This document shows, one piece after another, positions 29,307 to 37,508 of a stretch of DNA of 45,183 nt. Every line of letters starts with the position of its first letter. Position 1 is the first letter of the stretch. Source of the DNA: a virus; IMG/VR virus record IMGVR_UViG_3300047476_000961, positions 1 to 45,183 of that record. One strand, given 5' to 3'. The notes beneath the pieces are model-generated. The model saw only the letters and a program-made list of their open reading frames with translations. It was not told where the DNA came from and made no database searches. The position numbers were made by a program, and so were the translations under genes.

Positions 29307-30917
29307 TTAAACTCCGAGTAGCTTGCCGAGGGCAGTGCCGGCCTGAGCTTGGCCAAGGATGCCAGCGATGCCCGTTAGCGCGCCGCCGACCGTCTCTGCG
29401 GTGCTGGGTTTGTAGGTCTGCTGGTACCCCAGCGGCACGATGCCCTCGTCCTTGGTGGCTGTGGGTACACCTGCCTTGACGCCGCCGAAGGTCTGGAGCA
29501 TCGCGTTGATCTGCTCCTGCGGGTAGCCCTGCTGACGCAGGAAGTCGCCATATGCGAGGTCGAGGTTCTTCTGCGCCTGACCCTGCTGCATGCCGCCGAC
29601 TTGCTGCAGAGCGCCTGCGCCAGTGAGGCCGAGTTGCTGCGCCGTCTCGCCCATGCCTGCCAGCTGCTGCGCCCCAGCGAGGTTGCGCGTGATGTCCTGA
29701 CCGGCAAAGCCGCCTGCAGTCTGGCCAATGCTGGCGAGGAGGCGCTGCTGCTCTTGTGTGAGGCCTGCGCCTGCCGTGCCGAGGCCGCGCGCCGTCTCGG
29801 CGAGACTGCCGAGCTGCTGCGCCCCTGTGAGGTTGCGCGCGATGTCCTGACCGGCGAAGCCGCCTGCAGTCTGGCCGATCTGGGCCAGCATGCGCTGCTG
29901 CTCTTGCGTGAGGTTCGCGCCCGCAGTGCCGAGGCCCTGCAGCTGCTGCGCGGCACTCAGCGTGTTCCGCTGTTGTGCCTCGGCGACGTTGCCCGCCGTG
30001 CTGGCCAACTGGCCCATGCGCGACAGGTCGGTGCCAGCAAGGGCGGCAGCCTCGCCGTAGCCAGCCCGCAGGGCCTCGCTCTGCTTGCCGAGGATGTCGC
30101 TGCTGACGTCGCGGACTGCGCGGGCGGTGTCGGTCATCATTCCCGACGGCGTGCCCGCCCCCGGCTGACGGCCGCCGAAGCCTAGCTGCCCTGCGGCGAT
30201 GTAGCGGCCCTCGATGCCGGGCATGATATTCTCGGACAGGTTGCGCGCACCCAGCTCGCCGATGCGGTTGACGACCGCGTCGGTGTAGGGGTTCATGTAC
30301 TGGCCGATGTTGGCGACACTGGTCTGGCCTGCCTGCGCCAAATAGGGTTCAGCTGCGCCAGAGATGTTCGCGCCTGCGGCCTGCCCTGCAAGGCTGCGAG
30401 CCGTGCCGAAGTCGGCCTCGGCCCTTGCAGTCGGGTCGAGGCCCAACGCCTGCCCGATGTAGGGCTGTGCGGCCGCCAGAGCGCCGGGAGCGGCCATGGC
30501 CCCCTGCGTCGCCTGCGCGGCCTGCCCTGTGAGGCCTCGGGCCGTGCCGAAGTCAGTCGCCGCCTCGGCGATCGGGTTCAGGGCCGTAGCCTGCCCGATG
30601 AAGGGCTGGGCAGTCGCCAGAGCGCCCGGCGCGGCCATGGCACCCTGCGTGGCCTGTGTGGCCTGCGTCAGGGCAGGCTGGTAGGCCGTGGCGGCCTGAC
30701 CGGTCATGCCGAAGGCCTGCTGCTGCGTGGGCGAGAACTCGGCGACGCGTGGGCCTTGATACAGCTGCAGCGGGTTCGCGCTCAGCGCCTGCTGATTGGA
30801 AAGCAGCTGCATCGCGTAGTTGGTGTACCAATCGGGCAGCACCGTCTCGCTGACTTTCGACGTGTAGGTCGAGCCAGCCGGCAGCTCCCCGTTGTTCAAG
30901 AAATCACTCAGCGCCAT
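29307..30917 (-). CDS. Repetitive Gln/Ala/Gly-rich virion protein
   Basis: A 536-residue protein. Residues about 30-85 carry aromatic and polar motifs (LPDWYTNYAMQLL, YQGPRVAEFSP). About 88-180 is a tandem duplication built on QGAMAAPGALA, AAQPYIGQA and DFGTAR. About 330-430 is a second duplication built on LTQEQQRMLAQIGQTAGGFA followed by GQDIARNL. Between them lies a Gly-rich conserved part (EGRYIAAGQLGFGGRQPGAG). Similar DWY...P.VAEFSP proteins occur in aquatic phages near tail genes. It is probably virion-associated. It shares one base with the following gene (TAATG). Confidence 0.65.
   Translation of the reverse strand: MALSDFLNNGELPAGSTYTSKVSETVLPDWYTNYAMQLLSNQQALSANPLQLYQGPRVAEFSPTQQQAFGMTGQAATAYQPALTQATQATQGAMAAPGALATAQPFIGQATALNPIAEAATDFGTARGLTGQAAQATQGAMAAPGALAAAQPYIGQALGLDPTARAEADFGTARSLAGQAAGANISGAAEPYLAQAGQTSVANIGQYMNPYTDAVVNRIGELGARNLSENIMPGIEGRYIAAGQLGFGGRQPGAGTPSGMMTDTARAVRDVSSDILGKQSEALRAGYGEAAALAGTDLSRMGQLASTAGNVAEAQQRNTLSAAQQLQGLGTAGANLTQEQQRMLAQIGQTAGGFAGQDIARNLTGAQQLGSLAETARGLGTAGAGLTQEQQRLLASIGQTAGGFAGQDITRNLAGAQQLAGMGETAQQLGLTGAGALQQVGGMQQGQAQKNLDLAYGDFLRQQGYPQEQINAMLQTFGGVKAGVPTATKDEGIVPLGYQQTYKPSTAETVGGALTGIAGILGQAQAGTALGKLLGV
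29600..30700 (-). repeat. Two internal gene duplications
   Basis: Within the 29307-30917 gene, two approximate tandem duplications are visible. One is around 29650-29950, where the stretches near 29660-29770 and 29780-29890 are near-identical. The other is around 30400-30650, where CTGCCCTGTGAGGC- and GCCATGG-containing blocks recur. The boundaries are approximate. Confidence 0.6.
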
Positions 30918-33900
30918 TATGTTCGCCCTCCGGCCATATAGTGTTCGGGCCGCTTCGCCTTGGCGCTAAATTCGCCTCGCGCCAGCTTCTGGCCCTTTTG
31001 TTTCCTTACGTTCACGCGGAACTTGTCGAGCATCTTCGCCCCCGCCTTGTTCGATCCGTTGCCCAAGAGCGCGACCGTTTCGGCGTCTATAACATATTCG
31101 CCGTCGGAAAGCAGCGCCGGAATTTTATCGTCGCGGCCGTCGCCCGGCCCCTCGACGGCGAAGCCGCCTCGGGCGTATCCGGTGTAGGCTCGGCTCCGGT
31201 TCGGCGCACCCTGCGGCACGTAGTTGAAGAAGCTCTGCTCGGGGCCGTAGCCATAGCGGTAATAGTCCATCGGGTCGCGCAGGCCCTGCACAGCGAGGTC
31301 GGACGCAGTGCGTGCGCCTGTGCCGCCACCACCGACACCGCCCGGCAGATTGGGTGGCGGGAGCTTCGCCGAGAAGACTGAGCTGAACGGGCTCGAGCGT
31401 ACCGGCACGCGGAACTTGCTGCCGCCGCCACCGCCGCCACCCTCGAACAGCGCCCCCAGCGTGCTGGTGGCGAGGCCTGCGAGGCGCAGGTAGTCGATGA
31501 TGTCCTGCAGTCTGTTCCTCTCGGGCGCAACCTCGGGCTTGACGTCCTTGAGCAGGTCGGGCTGTGAGACAGGCGTCGTCTGCACGCCGGGGAGCGCGAG
31601 GGGCACCGGAGGTATGGCAGGCGGCTCGGGTTGGATAACCTTTGGCGCAATGACATCAATACCCTGCTCGTAATCAACAGGAGGTAGACCGCCTGACGGA
31701 GGTAGGGCTACCGGCGCGCTGGGCTGCTGCTCGGGGTATGTCGTCTCCGGCGCGTTGACCACAATGTCAGAGCTGAGCGGCCCGCTCGGCGGGAGCGTTA
31801 CCGGCACCTGCTCTTCGGGATATGTCGTCTCCGGTGCATTGACCACGATATCAGGAGTGCCGAGCAGTTCTGCCACCACAGGAGGCAGCGTTACCGGCAC
31901 CTGCTGTTCGGGGTACGTCGTCTCCGGCGCATTGACCACAATGTCAGAGCTGAGCGGGCCACTCGGCGGCCCGCTCGGGGGCAGTGCTACCGGCACCTGC
32001 TCTTCGGGATATGTCGTCTCCGGCGCGTTGACCACAATGTCAGAGCTGAGCGGCCCGCTTGGTGGGCTGCTCGGGGGCAGCGCTACTGGCGTCGACACCG
32101 TAGGCGTACCAGATACGACGATATCCCGCTCTTCGGGCGGCGTTTCAGGCGCGGGCTGAAGAGGCAATTCCGCCCCAGTAAGGCCCAGCATGTCGGCGGC
32201 TTCAAGCCCCGGAATTGGTACGTAGGTCGACACTGGGGGCGTAGCTGATACGACGATATCGTTGAGGGTGTCTTGGCCGGTATCCCCCCTCGGTGCAGAG
32301 CCGCCGCCATCGCTGATCGATACTGGGGCGCTTACGGGAGGGGTAGCCGCGACAGTTATGGTGCTGCCATCGAAAGTGCCAGAGCCACCGCCCGTCGAGG
32401 AGGACGGGGCGCTGGGCGCTGTGAGGCCCAACTCCTCTGCGACACCGGGTAAAAAGTAGGAAGAAGCGCCTGAAGCCAAACCGCCAAGCAGAGCGTTTTC
32501 GAGAGACTGGCCGGTGGCGAGACCGCCTGCAGTCGCGCCGAGGCCGGTGCCGATCGCGCCAGCCGTCTTCGCGCCGAGGTCTGCAGCCTCGCCGATAGCC
32601 GGGCCGAGAACCGTGCCGCCTGCACTCGTCAGGGCACTCATGACCGCGCCCTTGAGCGGATCTTTATCTGCGAAGGCGTTACCGGCCGCGCCCGCTGCTG
32701 AGGCTGCCGCGATCTGCGCGGGTATGCTGAGGCCCCCGGTGGCGAGTGCCACCATAGCCGGTATCAAGAAGCCCCCGATGTCGCCGATGATGCCCCTGCC
32801 GTCTTTGGCGTCGGACGGGCCTGAGATCCAGCGCATCTCCCCTACGGAGCCGTCTGGGTTGATCGTCCGTTCGCCCTGTTGGATATCCCACGCGGCGTTC
32901 GCGCCCTTGGTGTCGCTCAGGTTCTGTGCGAACTTCACAGCCTCTACGGCAGCCTCCGGTCCCTCACCGCTGAACAGGACTTTGCCATTGCGGTCTGTGA
33001 CGCGGATGGGGCCGCCCCAATACTGGAATGCGTTGGTCTGCCCTCGGTCGCCAAAACCAGTGGCTTCCCCTGTGTTGCTCAACGGGGCGGTGATGAAGGT
33101 GCCTTCTGGCGGGGTGTTCGCCGCGATCCTGCGCGCTTCCCGCTCCTCGTATGTCAACGGCGGTGGCGTTTGCGTAGCCTGTTCGAGGGGCGAAGCGTAA
33201 GGCTCTGCGGCAACCGGCTCTGCGGCAACCGGCGTGCCTGTCTGCTCTGCATAGGTGACGGGTTCCACAGCGGCGGGCGCTCCAACTTGTTCGGGGTAGT
33301 TGACGAGCGAGGAGTAGTCCGGTCCGACGTCGGTGGGCATGCCTGTCTGCTCGGCGTAGCTCAGCGGGCCCGCCTGCTCAACAGCGGCAGGGGGCGAGTA
33401 GTACGGCTCAGCCGCCACCGGCGCACCTGTCTGCTCCGCATAGGTGGCGGGTGTCGAGTAATCAGGCTCGACCGCAACCGGCGCACCTGTCTGTTCGGCA
33501 TAGGTGACGGGTGTCGGATACTCGGCGGGAGGCGTGTAATTCACCAGCGACGAATAGTCAGTCGGCGGGGTGTATACCGGCTCGGCGCTGACAGGCGCAC
33601 CGACTTGCTCGGGATAGGTGACGGGTGTCGAGTAATCGACCGGAGCCGAGTAATCGGACGCACCGTAGTCGAGCGGGGACGTGTACTCGACCGGAGGCGT
33701 GTACGCCGGCTCAGGGAAGTACTCGACCGGCGGCACATACGCAGGCGGGGTGTACTCGACCGGAGGTGTGTACGCCGGCTCTGCGTACGCAGGGGGCGAG
33801 TAGACAGGCTCCGAGTAAGTCGGCTCGGGGTAATATTCGACAGGCGGTGTGTACGCCGGCTCTGGATAGATGGGCGTAGGCTCCGAGTAGTCGGCCGGGG

Positions 33901-34981
33901 GCGTGTACACCGGCTCTGAGTAGTCGGACGTGCCGTAATCAAGCGGGGATGTATACTCGACCGGCGGTGTATAGGCCGCCTGAGCCTGTTCCGCTGCTAT
34001 CCGCTGAGCCTCGGCCTGTGCTGCTGCCACCCGTTGAGCCTCAGCCTGTTGCGCGGCCATCCGCTGGGCTTCAGCCCGCGCCGCCTGAGCTTGCTCTGCC
34101 GCTACCCGTTGGGCCTCTGCCTGTGCTGCCGCTATCCGCTGGGCCTCAGCCTGTTGCGCCGCTATGCGTTGGGCCTCGGCCTGCGCGATCCGCTGGGCTT
34201 CAGCCTGCGCCGCCTGAGCTTGCTCTGCCGCTATCCGCTGGGCCTCAGCCTGTTGCGCTGCCATCCGTTGGGCCTCGGCCTGTGCTGCCGCCACCCGTTG
34301 GGCCTCGGCCTGTGCTTGAGCCTGTTGCGCTGCTATGCGTTGGGCCTCAGCTTGTTGCGCTGCTACCCGTTGGGCCTCTGCCTGTGCTGCCGCTACCCGT
34401 TGGGCCTCGGCCTGTGCTGCTGCCACCCGTTGAGCCTCAGCTTGGGCCTGTGCTTGGGCCTGTGCTGCCGCTATCCGTTGGGCTTCTGCCTGTGCTTGGG
34501 CCTCTGCCTGTGCTTGAGCCTGTGCTGCTGCTACCCGCTGCGCTTCAGCCTGTGCTGCTGCGACACGCTGGGCTTGAGCCTGTGCTGCTGCTACCCGCTG
34601 CGCTTCAGCCTGCGCCGCCGAATACGCAAGATCTGAGTACTCAGTTGGAGGAGGGCTCGCAGGCTCATAGTATACAGGCGGGGGGCTTGCAGGCGGGGGG
34701 CTTGCAAGCGGAGGGCTTGCAGGCGGAGGGCTTGTAGGCGGAGGGCTTGTAGGCGCTGGGTATACAGGCTCAGAGTAGTACGTCGGCTCGGGATAGTACG
34801 TCGGCTCGGGATAGTACGTCGGCTCGGGATAGTACGTCGGCTCGGGATAGTACGTCGGCTCGGTCGGCGATGCACCTACCGGATCGTAGTATCCCGACAT
34901 GCCGTAGTCGTACGCGCCATAGTAAGGCTCGTTCGAGTACAGATAGTTAGTATAGCCGGGGATATAGTAGTCGTCCATCAA
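30917..34981 (-). CDS. Giant repeat-built virion protein (coiled coil and Pro-rich)
   Basis: A 1354-residue protein I do not recognise as a whole. In order: an N-terminal Tyr/Pro/Glu tandem repeat (about 38-67, PTYYPE units); a Pro/Ser stretch (to about 118); about 210 residues of near-perfect [10 protein letters not shown]-type repeats (about 121-335), certainly a long helix resembling TolA domain II; a Pro/Tyr-rich region with YTPPVEY and YAEQTGAPV units (about 336-600); a compact domain (about 630-720); an Ala/Gly-rich hydrophobic region (about 724-860) possibly membrane-inserting; [13 protein letters not shown] repeats (about 950-1100); and a C-terminal part with [20 protein letters not shown], common in phage virion proteins. 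It probably spans or reaches across the envelope during ejection. Confidence 0.6.
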   Translation of the reverse strand: MMDDYYIPGYTNYLYSNEPYYGAYDYGMSGYYDPVGASPTEPTYYPEPTYYPEPTYYPEPTYYPEPTYYSEPVYPAPTSPPPTSPPPASPPLASPPPASPPPVYYEPASPPPTEYSDLAYSAAQAEAQRVAAAQAQAQRVAAAQAEAQRVAAAQAQAQAEAQAQAEAQRIAAAQAQAQAQAEAQRVAAAQAEAQRVAAAQAEAQRVAAQQAEAQRIAAQQAQAQAEAQRVAAAQAEAQRMAAQQAEAQRIAAEQAQAAQAEAQRIAQAEAQRIAAQQAEAQRIAAAQAEAQRVAAEQAQAARAEAQRMAAQQAEAQRVAAAQAEAQRIAAEQAQAAYTPPVEYTSPLDYGTSDYSEPVYTPPADYSEPTPIYPEPAYTPPVEYYPEPTYSEPVYSPPAYAEPAYTPPVEYTPPAYVPPVEYFPEPAYTPPVEYTSPLDYGASDYSAPVDYSTPVTYPEQVGAPVSAEPVYTPPTDYSSLVNYTPPAEYPTPVTYAEQTGAPVAVEPDYSTPATYAEQTGAPVAAEPYYSPPAAVEQAGPLSYAEQTGMPTDVGPDYSSLVNYPEQVGAPAAVEPVTYAEQTGTPVAAEPVAAEPYASPLEQATQTPPPLTYEEREARRIAANTPPEGTFITAPLSNTGEATGFGDRGQTNAFQYWGGPIRVTDRNGKVLFSGEGPEAAVEAVKFAQNLSDTKGANAAWDIQQGERTINPDGSVGEMRWISGPSDAKDGRGIIGDIGGFLIPAMVALATGGLSIPAQIAAASAAGAAGNAFADKDPLKGAVMSALTSAGGTVLGPAIGEAADLGAKTAGAIGTGLGATAGGLATGQSLENALLGGLASGASSYFLPGVAEELGLTAPSAPSSSTGGGSGTFDGSTITVAATPPVSAPVSISDGGGSAPRGDTGQDTLNDIVVSATPPVSTYVPIPGLEAADMLGLTGAELPLQPAPETPPEERDIVVSGTPTVSTPVALPPSSPPSGPLSSDIVVNAPETTYPEEQVPVALPPSGPPSGPLSSDIVVNAPETTYPEQQVPVTLPPVVAELLGTPDIVVNAPETTYPEEQVPVTLPPSGPLSSDIVVNAPETTYPEQQPSAPVALPPSGGLPPVDYEQGIDVIAPKVIQPEPPAIPPVPLALPGVQTTPVSQPDLLKDVKPEVAPERNRLQDIIDYLRLAGLATSTLGALFEGGGGGGGSKFRVPVRSSPFSSVFSAKLPPPNLPGGVGGGGTGARTASDLAVQGLRDPMDYYRYGYGPEQSFFNYVPQGAPNRSRAYTGYARGGFAVEGPGDGRDDKIPALLSDGEYVIDAETVALLGNGSNKAGAKMLDKFRVNVRKQKGQKLARGEFSAKAKRPEHYMAGGRT
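33985..34620 (-). repeat. Tandem repeats encoding an Ala-Gln-Glu-Arg coiled coil
   Basis: About 20 imperfect units of about 30 bases, for example GCCTCAGCCTGTGCTGCTGC and variants on the plus strand, encode [10 protein letters not shown]-type blocks of the 30917-34981 protein. Unit length varies between copies, a sign of copy gain and loss. Confidence 0.85.
34779..34863 (-). repeat. 18-base tandem repeat, 4.7 copies
   Basis: TACGTCGGCTCGGGATAG repeats without change from 34779 to 34863. It encodes the Pro-Thr-Tyr-Tyr-Pro-Glu units near the N-terminus of the 1354-residue protein. Perfect copies point to recent expansion. Confidence 0.9.
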
Positions 34982-35211
34982 CCTGCACTTTCAAGCATCG
35001 GGTAGGCGCGCATTGCCCAGTCACGCCAGTCCGAGAACTGGTAAGGATCAGGAAGGGTGCGCTGCGTAAAAGGAGACGCGCGTACAAGCCCCGTTGCCCA
35101 ATCGCGCCACGCAGTTTCCTCGGGAGGCCTCCCGAATGACCACGCGTCGCCGACGACCAATATAACCGAAGAAGCCCAGTCTTGCCAAGTCATTCCGAGG
35201 GGGTTGATCAC
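34978..35211 (-). CDS. Small protein with three W-x-D-W-A motifs
   Basis: A 77-residue protein with three similar segments: [24 protein letters not shown] and [12 protein letters not shown]. Each would make a short amphipathic helix with paired tryptophans, suggesting contact with membranes or three equivalent binding sites. Four-base overlaps with both neighbours tie it to the tail genes. Similar tryptophan-rich small proteins occur next to gp10-like genes in aquatic podovirus genomes. The function is unknown. Confidence 0.7.
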   Translation of the reverse strand: MINPLGMTWQDWASSVILVVGDAWSFGRPPEETAWRDWATGLVRASPFTQRTLPDPYQFSDWRDWAMRAYPMLESAG

Positions 35212-36989
35212 GCTAATGTCGTGCCATCGCCCGGCTGGACGTGTGCGAGGATCAATCCCATTTGAAAGTCACCCCCGAGCGTGTTGCTTTCGAAGCGGAA
35301 ACGAAGCTCACGCCGCTGGGTTTTGAGGAAGACGACCTGCTCCTGCGGCGTCTGCGCCGTCTCGACTATCGTCATGATCGGCCCGTCGACTTCGGGTGCG
35401 CGGGCATTCGCGCGGCCCGTCACCTGCACGGTCATGTCGCCGCTCTGGACGAAGTCCGGCTCGAGCATAAGCACCTGCAGGGCCTTGTTGACCGAGGCCG
35501 TCACCGGCAGGGAGATGTCCGCCGTCTCGAAGTAGGACTGGATCGGATTGAGCAGCAGGCCGTCAATCTCGTCCGTGCCGATCTCGTGGACCCAGAACTT
35601 GTAGGGCCGCTCGAAGGTGATGTCGAACGTCGCGGACGTGCCGCTGCCGCCGGTGACCGCCACGGGGTTGCTCGGGATCTCGGTGTAGTCGCCCGCGTTG
35701 CTGATCGTGACGCCAGTCACTGCGCCGCCTGCGCCGATCGTGGACACCGTCAGTTCGGCGTCGATCTGGCCGAAGCCGCCAGACAAGGTGAGGATGTTGC
35801 CGACGGCGTAGCCGGTGCCGCCGACGGCCACAGTGGCCTCGAAGGCGGTGAAGTCTTGCGGCTGCACGCCCGACATCAGGGGCTTGCGGAACACTGCGGG
35901 GAAGAGACCCGCGCCGCGCCCGTCATTCGGCAGGGCCGTGTCGTACCAGACATTCTCGCGGACGTTGTAGATGATCGCGTGGTTCGGCTCCTCGCTGTTC
36001 CCGAAGGGGAAGCACCACCAGATTTCGCCGAAGCGCGGCACCTTCAGGGCGAAGACCTTCTGCCGCTGGGCGTAATTCAGGTTGTCGAAGAAGAAGTTCA
36101 GGTTGAGGTTGTTCTCAACCTCGCGCACGACGCCGTTGAACATCAGGAAGCGGTCGGTGCCGATCCAGTAGAAGACGCCGTCATACTCGATGACCGACTG
36201 CGCAGACAGGATCGACGACTGCGAGCTGATCGTGTCGAACTGGAATAGGGCCGAGCCGCCGATGTAGCTGGCGCGGATGAGGCTGTCGGCCGACCAGAAG
36301 AGGCCGGAGGGGCTGTTGCCCGGTCCGCCGCGCAGGGGCATGCCGCGCACGATCTTTTGGCCGGTGACGTGGGCGTTGCCCGCGCCCGAGCCAGTGAAGT
36401 CGTCTGGGCGGTTGGGCACGGACCACGCGACGTAGCCGTCATTGCCGAAGGCGAAGAGGTACGGCGCGAGGCTGACGATGCCGCCGGTGCAGCTGAAGTT
36501 GGCGGGCTTCTTCGCGCCCGCCACGGGGGTCAGGGTCGCCGTGCCGAGGAGGTCGCCCGTGAAGATCTCGCCGCCGGTGCTGTTGCAGATGCAGTTGAGG
36601 TTCGGGGCGACCTGCGCGACGATCTTGTTGCCGGAGGCGGTGTCGTAGGAGACTGCGAACTGCCAGAGATTGGCGTCGCTGGCCGTGAAGCCTGTCGCGG
36701 GCGTGCGGTCGGCGATGACGCTCGTGTTGTACGTGCTGTCGATGTAGAAGCGTTCCACGCGCCGGGCCGAGCCGGCGTGGATGTAGGTTTGAAGATCCTG
36801 CGTGTACTCCAACAGCGTGCGCGGGAGGCCACGCAGGAACTTATTGATTGAGCGGTAGCCGCCCATCTTTCTCGTCAGCCCGCGCTGGAAGCGTACCCAC
36901 TGCCCGTCGACGTAATTGTCGCCGTCGAACTTGGTGCCGTCCCGCTTGATGCCGGGTGTCGATCTGATCTGGACGATTTGCTCAGCCAT
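35208..36989 (-). CDS. Tail nozzle / P22 gp10-like DNA-stabilisation protein
   Basis: A 593-residue beta-rich protein. The N-terminus (STPGIKRDGTKFDGDNYVDG, QWVRFQRGLTRKMGGYRSIN) is typical of P22 gp10-like and tail tubular B-like proteins, which form the lower tail tube that keeps DNA inside the capsid. The centre has propeller-like repeats (AYLFAFGNDGYVAWSVPN). About 380-460 contains a small Gly-rich insert (GYAVGNILTLSGGFG) often inserted in phage structural proteins. The C-terminus has YRPYKFWVHEIG-like segments. It is next to the fibre and adaptor genes, as expected. Confidence 0.8.
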   Translation of the reverse strand: MAEQIVQIRSTPGIKRDGTKFDGDNYVDGQWVRFQRGLTRKMGGYRSINKFLRGLPRTLLEYTQDLQTYIHAGSARRVERFYIDSTYNTSVIADRTPATGFTASDANLWQFAVSYDTASGNKIVAQVAPNLNCICNSTGGEIFTGDLLGTATLTPVAGAKKPANFSCTGGIVSLAPYLFAFGNDGYVAWSVPNRPDDFTGSGAGNAHVTGQKIVRGMPLRGGPGNSPSGLFWSADSLIRASYIGGSALFQFDTISSQSSILSAQSVIEYDGVFYWIGTDRFLMFNGVVREVENNLNLNFFFDNLNYAQRQKVFALKVPRFGEIWWCFPFGNSEEPNHAIIYNVRENVWYDTALPNDGRGAGLFPAVFRKPLMSGVQPQDFTAFEATVAVGGTGYAVGNILTLSGGFGQIDAELTVSTIGAGGAVTGVTISNAGDYTEIPSNPVAVTGGSGTSATFDITFERPYKFWVHEIGTDEIDGLLLNPIQSYFETADISLPVTASVNKALQVLMLEPDFVQSGDMTVQVTGRANARAPEVDGPIMTIVETAQTPQEQVVFLKTQRRELRFRFESNTLGGDFQMGLILAHVQPGDGTTLA

Positions 36990-37000
36990 TGAAAGGACGC

Positions 37001-37165
37001 TTAGCCCCCTTCTACATCATCCTGCGCAGCGGGGGGCACTTGCGCCTCAGCCTGCGACTTGATTTTGACAACGAGGGGCCATGCGCCGCTCGACGTGGGC
37101 AGGTTGCCCAGCGTCTGCAGTACGGCGTTGATCTCGTCGACGGTCAGTTTCAGTTCAATTTCCAT
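37001..37165 (-). CDS. Small protein of the MEIELKLTV type
   Basis: ATG at 37165, stop at 37001, 54 residues: MEIELKLTVDEINAVLQTLG then NLPTSSGAWPLVVKIKSQAE and an acidic end. I recognise this as a small conserved protein found beside fibre genes in many aquatic phages. Its function is unknown. The shape (beta strand plus helix) suggests a small chaperone or assembly factor, which is a guess. Confidence 0.75.
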   Translation of the reverse strand: MEIELKLTVDEINAVLQTLGNLPTSSGAWPLVVKIKSQAEAQVPPAAQDDVEGG

Positions 37166-37506
37166 TATGCGCTCCATGGTAACGGGGGCGTGACTACCGG
37201 CGGATGTACCTGATCGGCAATCTGCTGGGCCACATTCGCCTCATACGCTGTAACTTGGTCTTCGCCAAGAGCGTCTTGCACCCACCCAATGACCTGCGCT
37301 TCGGTCAGATCGGCATATGGCGTGAAGGTCGCGCCTTCATCGAGGGTGACGCCAACCGAGCCATAGACACCGCCATTGTAGGTCGTGCCGGAGACTGTTT
37401 CGGTGCCAGCAAGGGTCCAGTGGACCATGAAGACCACGTCGGTTTCACCGTCGAATTCGGGGTAGGCGTCCATCTGCACTACGCCCCATGTGTTGGTAAC
37501 TGCCAT
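37165..37506 (-). CDS. DUF7936-like phage protein
   Basis: A 113-residue protein recognised by MAVTNTWGVVQMDAYPEFDG, VVFMVHWTLAGTE, GSVGVTLDEGATFTPYADLT and EAQVIGWVQDALGE, ending in PPVVTPPLPW. Such proteins are widespread in phages next to tail fibre genes and may assist fibre assembly or attach to the fibre. The function is not established. The start overlaps the previous gene end by one base. Confidence 0.82.
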   Translation of the reverse strand: MAVTNTWGVVQMDAYPEFDGETDVVFMVHWTLAGTETVSGTTYNGGVYGSVGVTLDEGATFTPYADLTEAQVIGWVQDALGEDQVTAYEANVAQQIADQVHPPVVTPPLPWSA

Positions 37507-37508
37507 AT

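Noticed and set aside
33985-34620. CRISPR array in the repetitive stretch
   Set aside because: Units are contiguous, in frame and without unique spacers; they encode a coiled coil.
33949-34737. Plus-strand Leu/Pro-rich frames opposite the repeat protein
   Set aside because: They are produced by the tandem repeats read on the wrong strand and have no ribosome-binding site.
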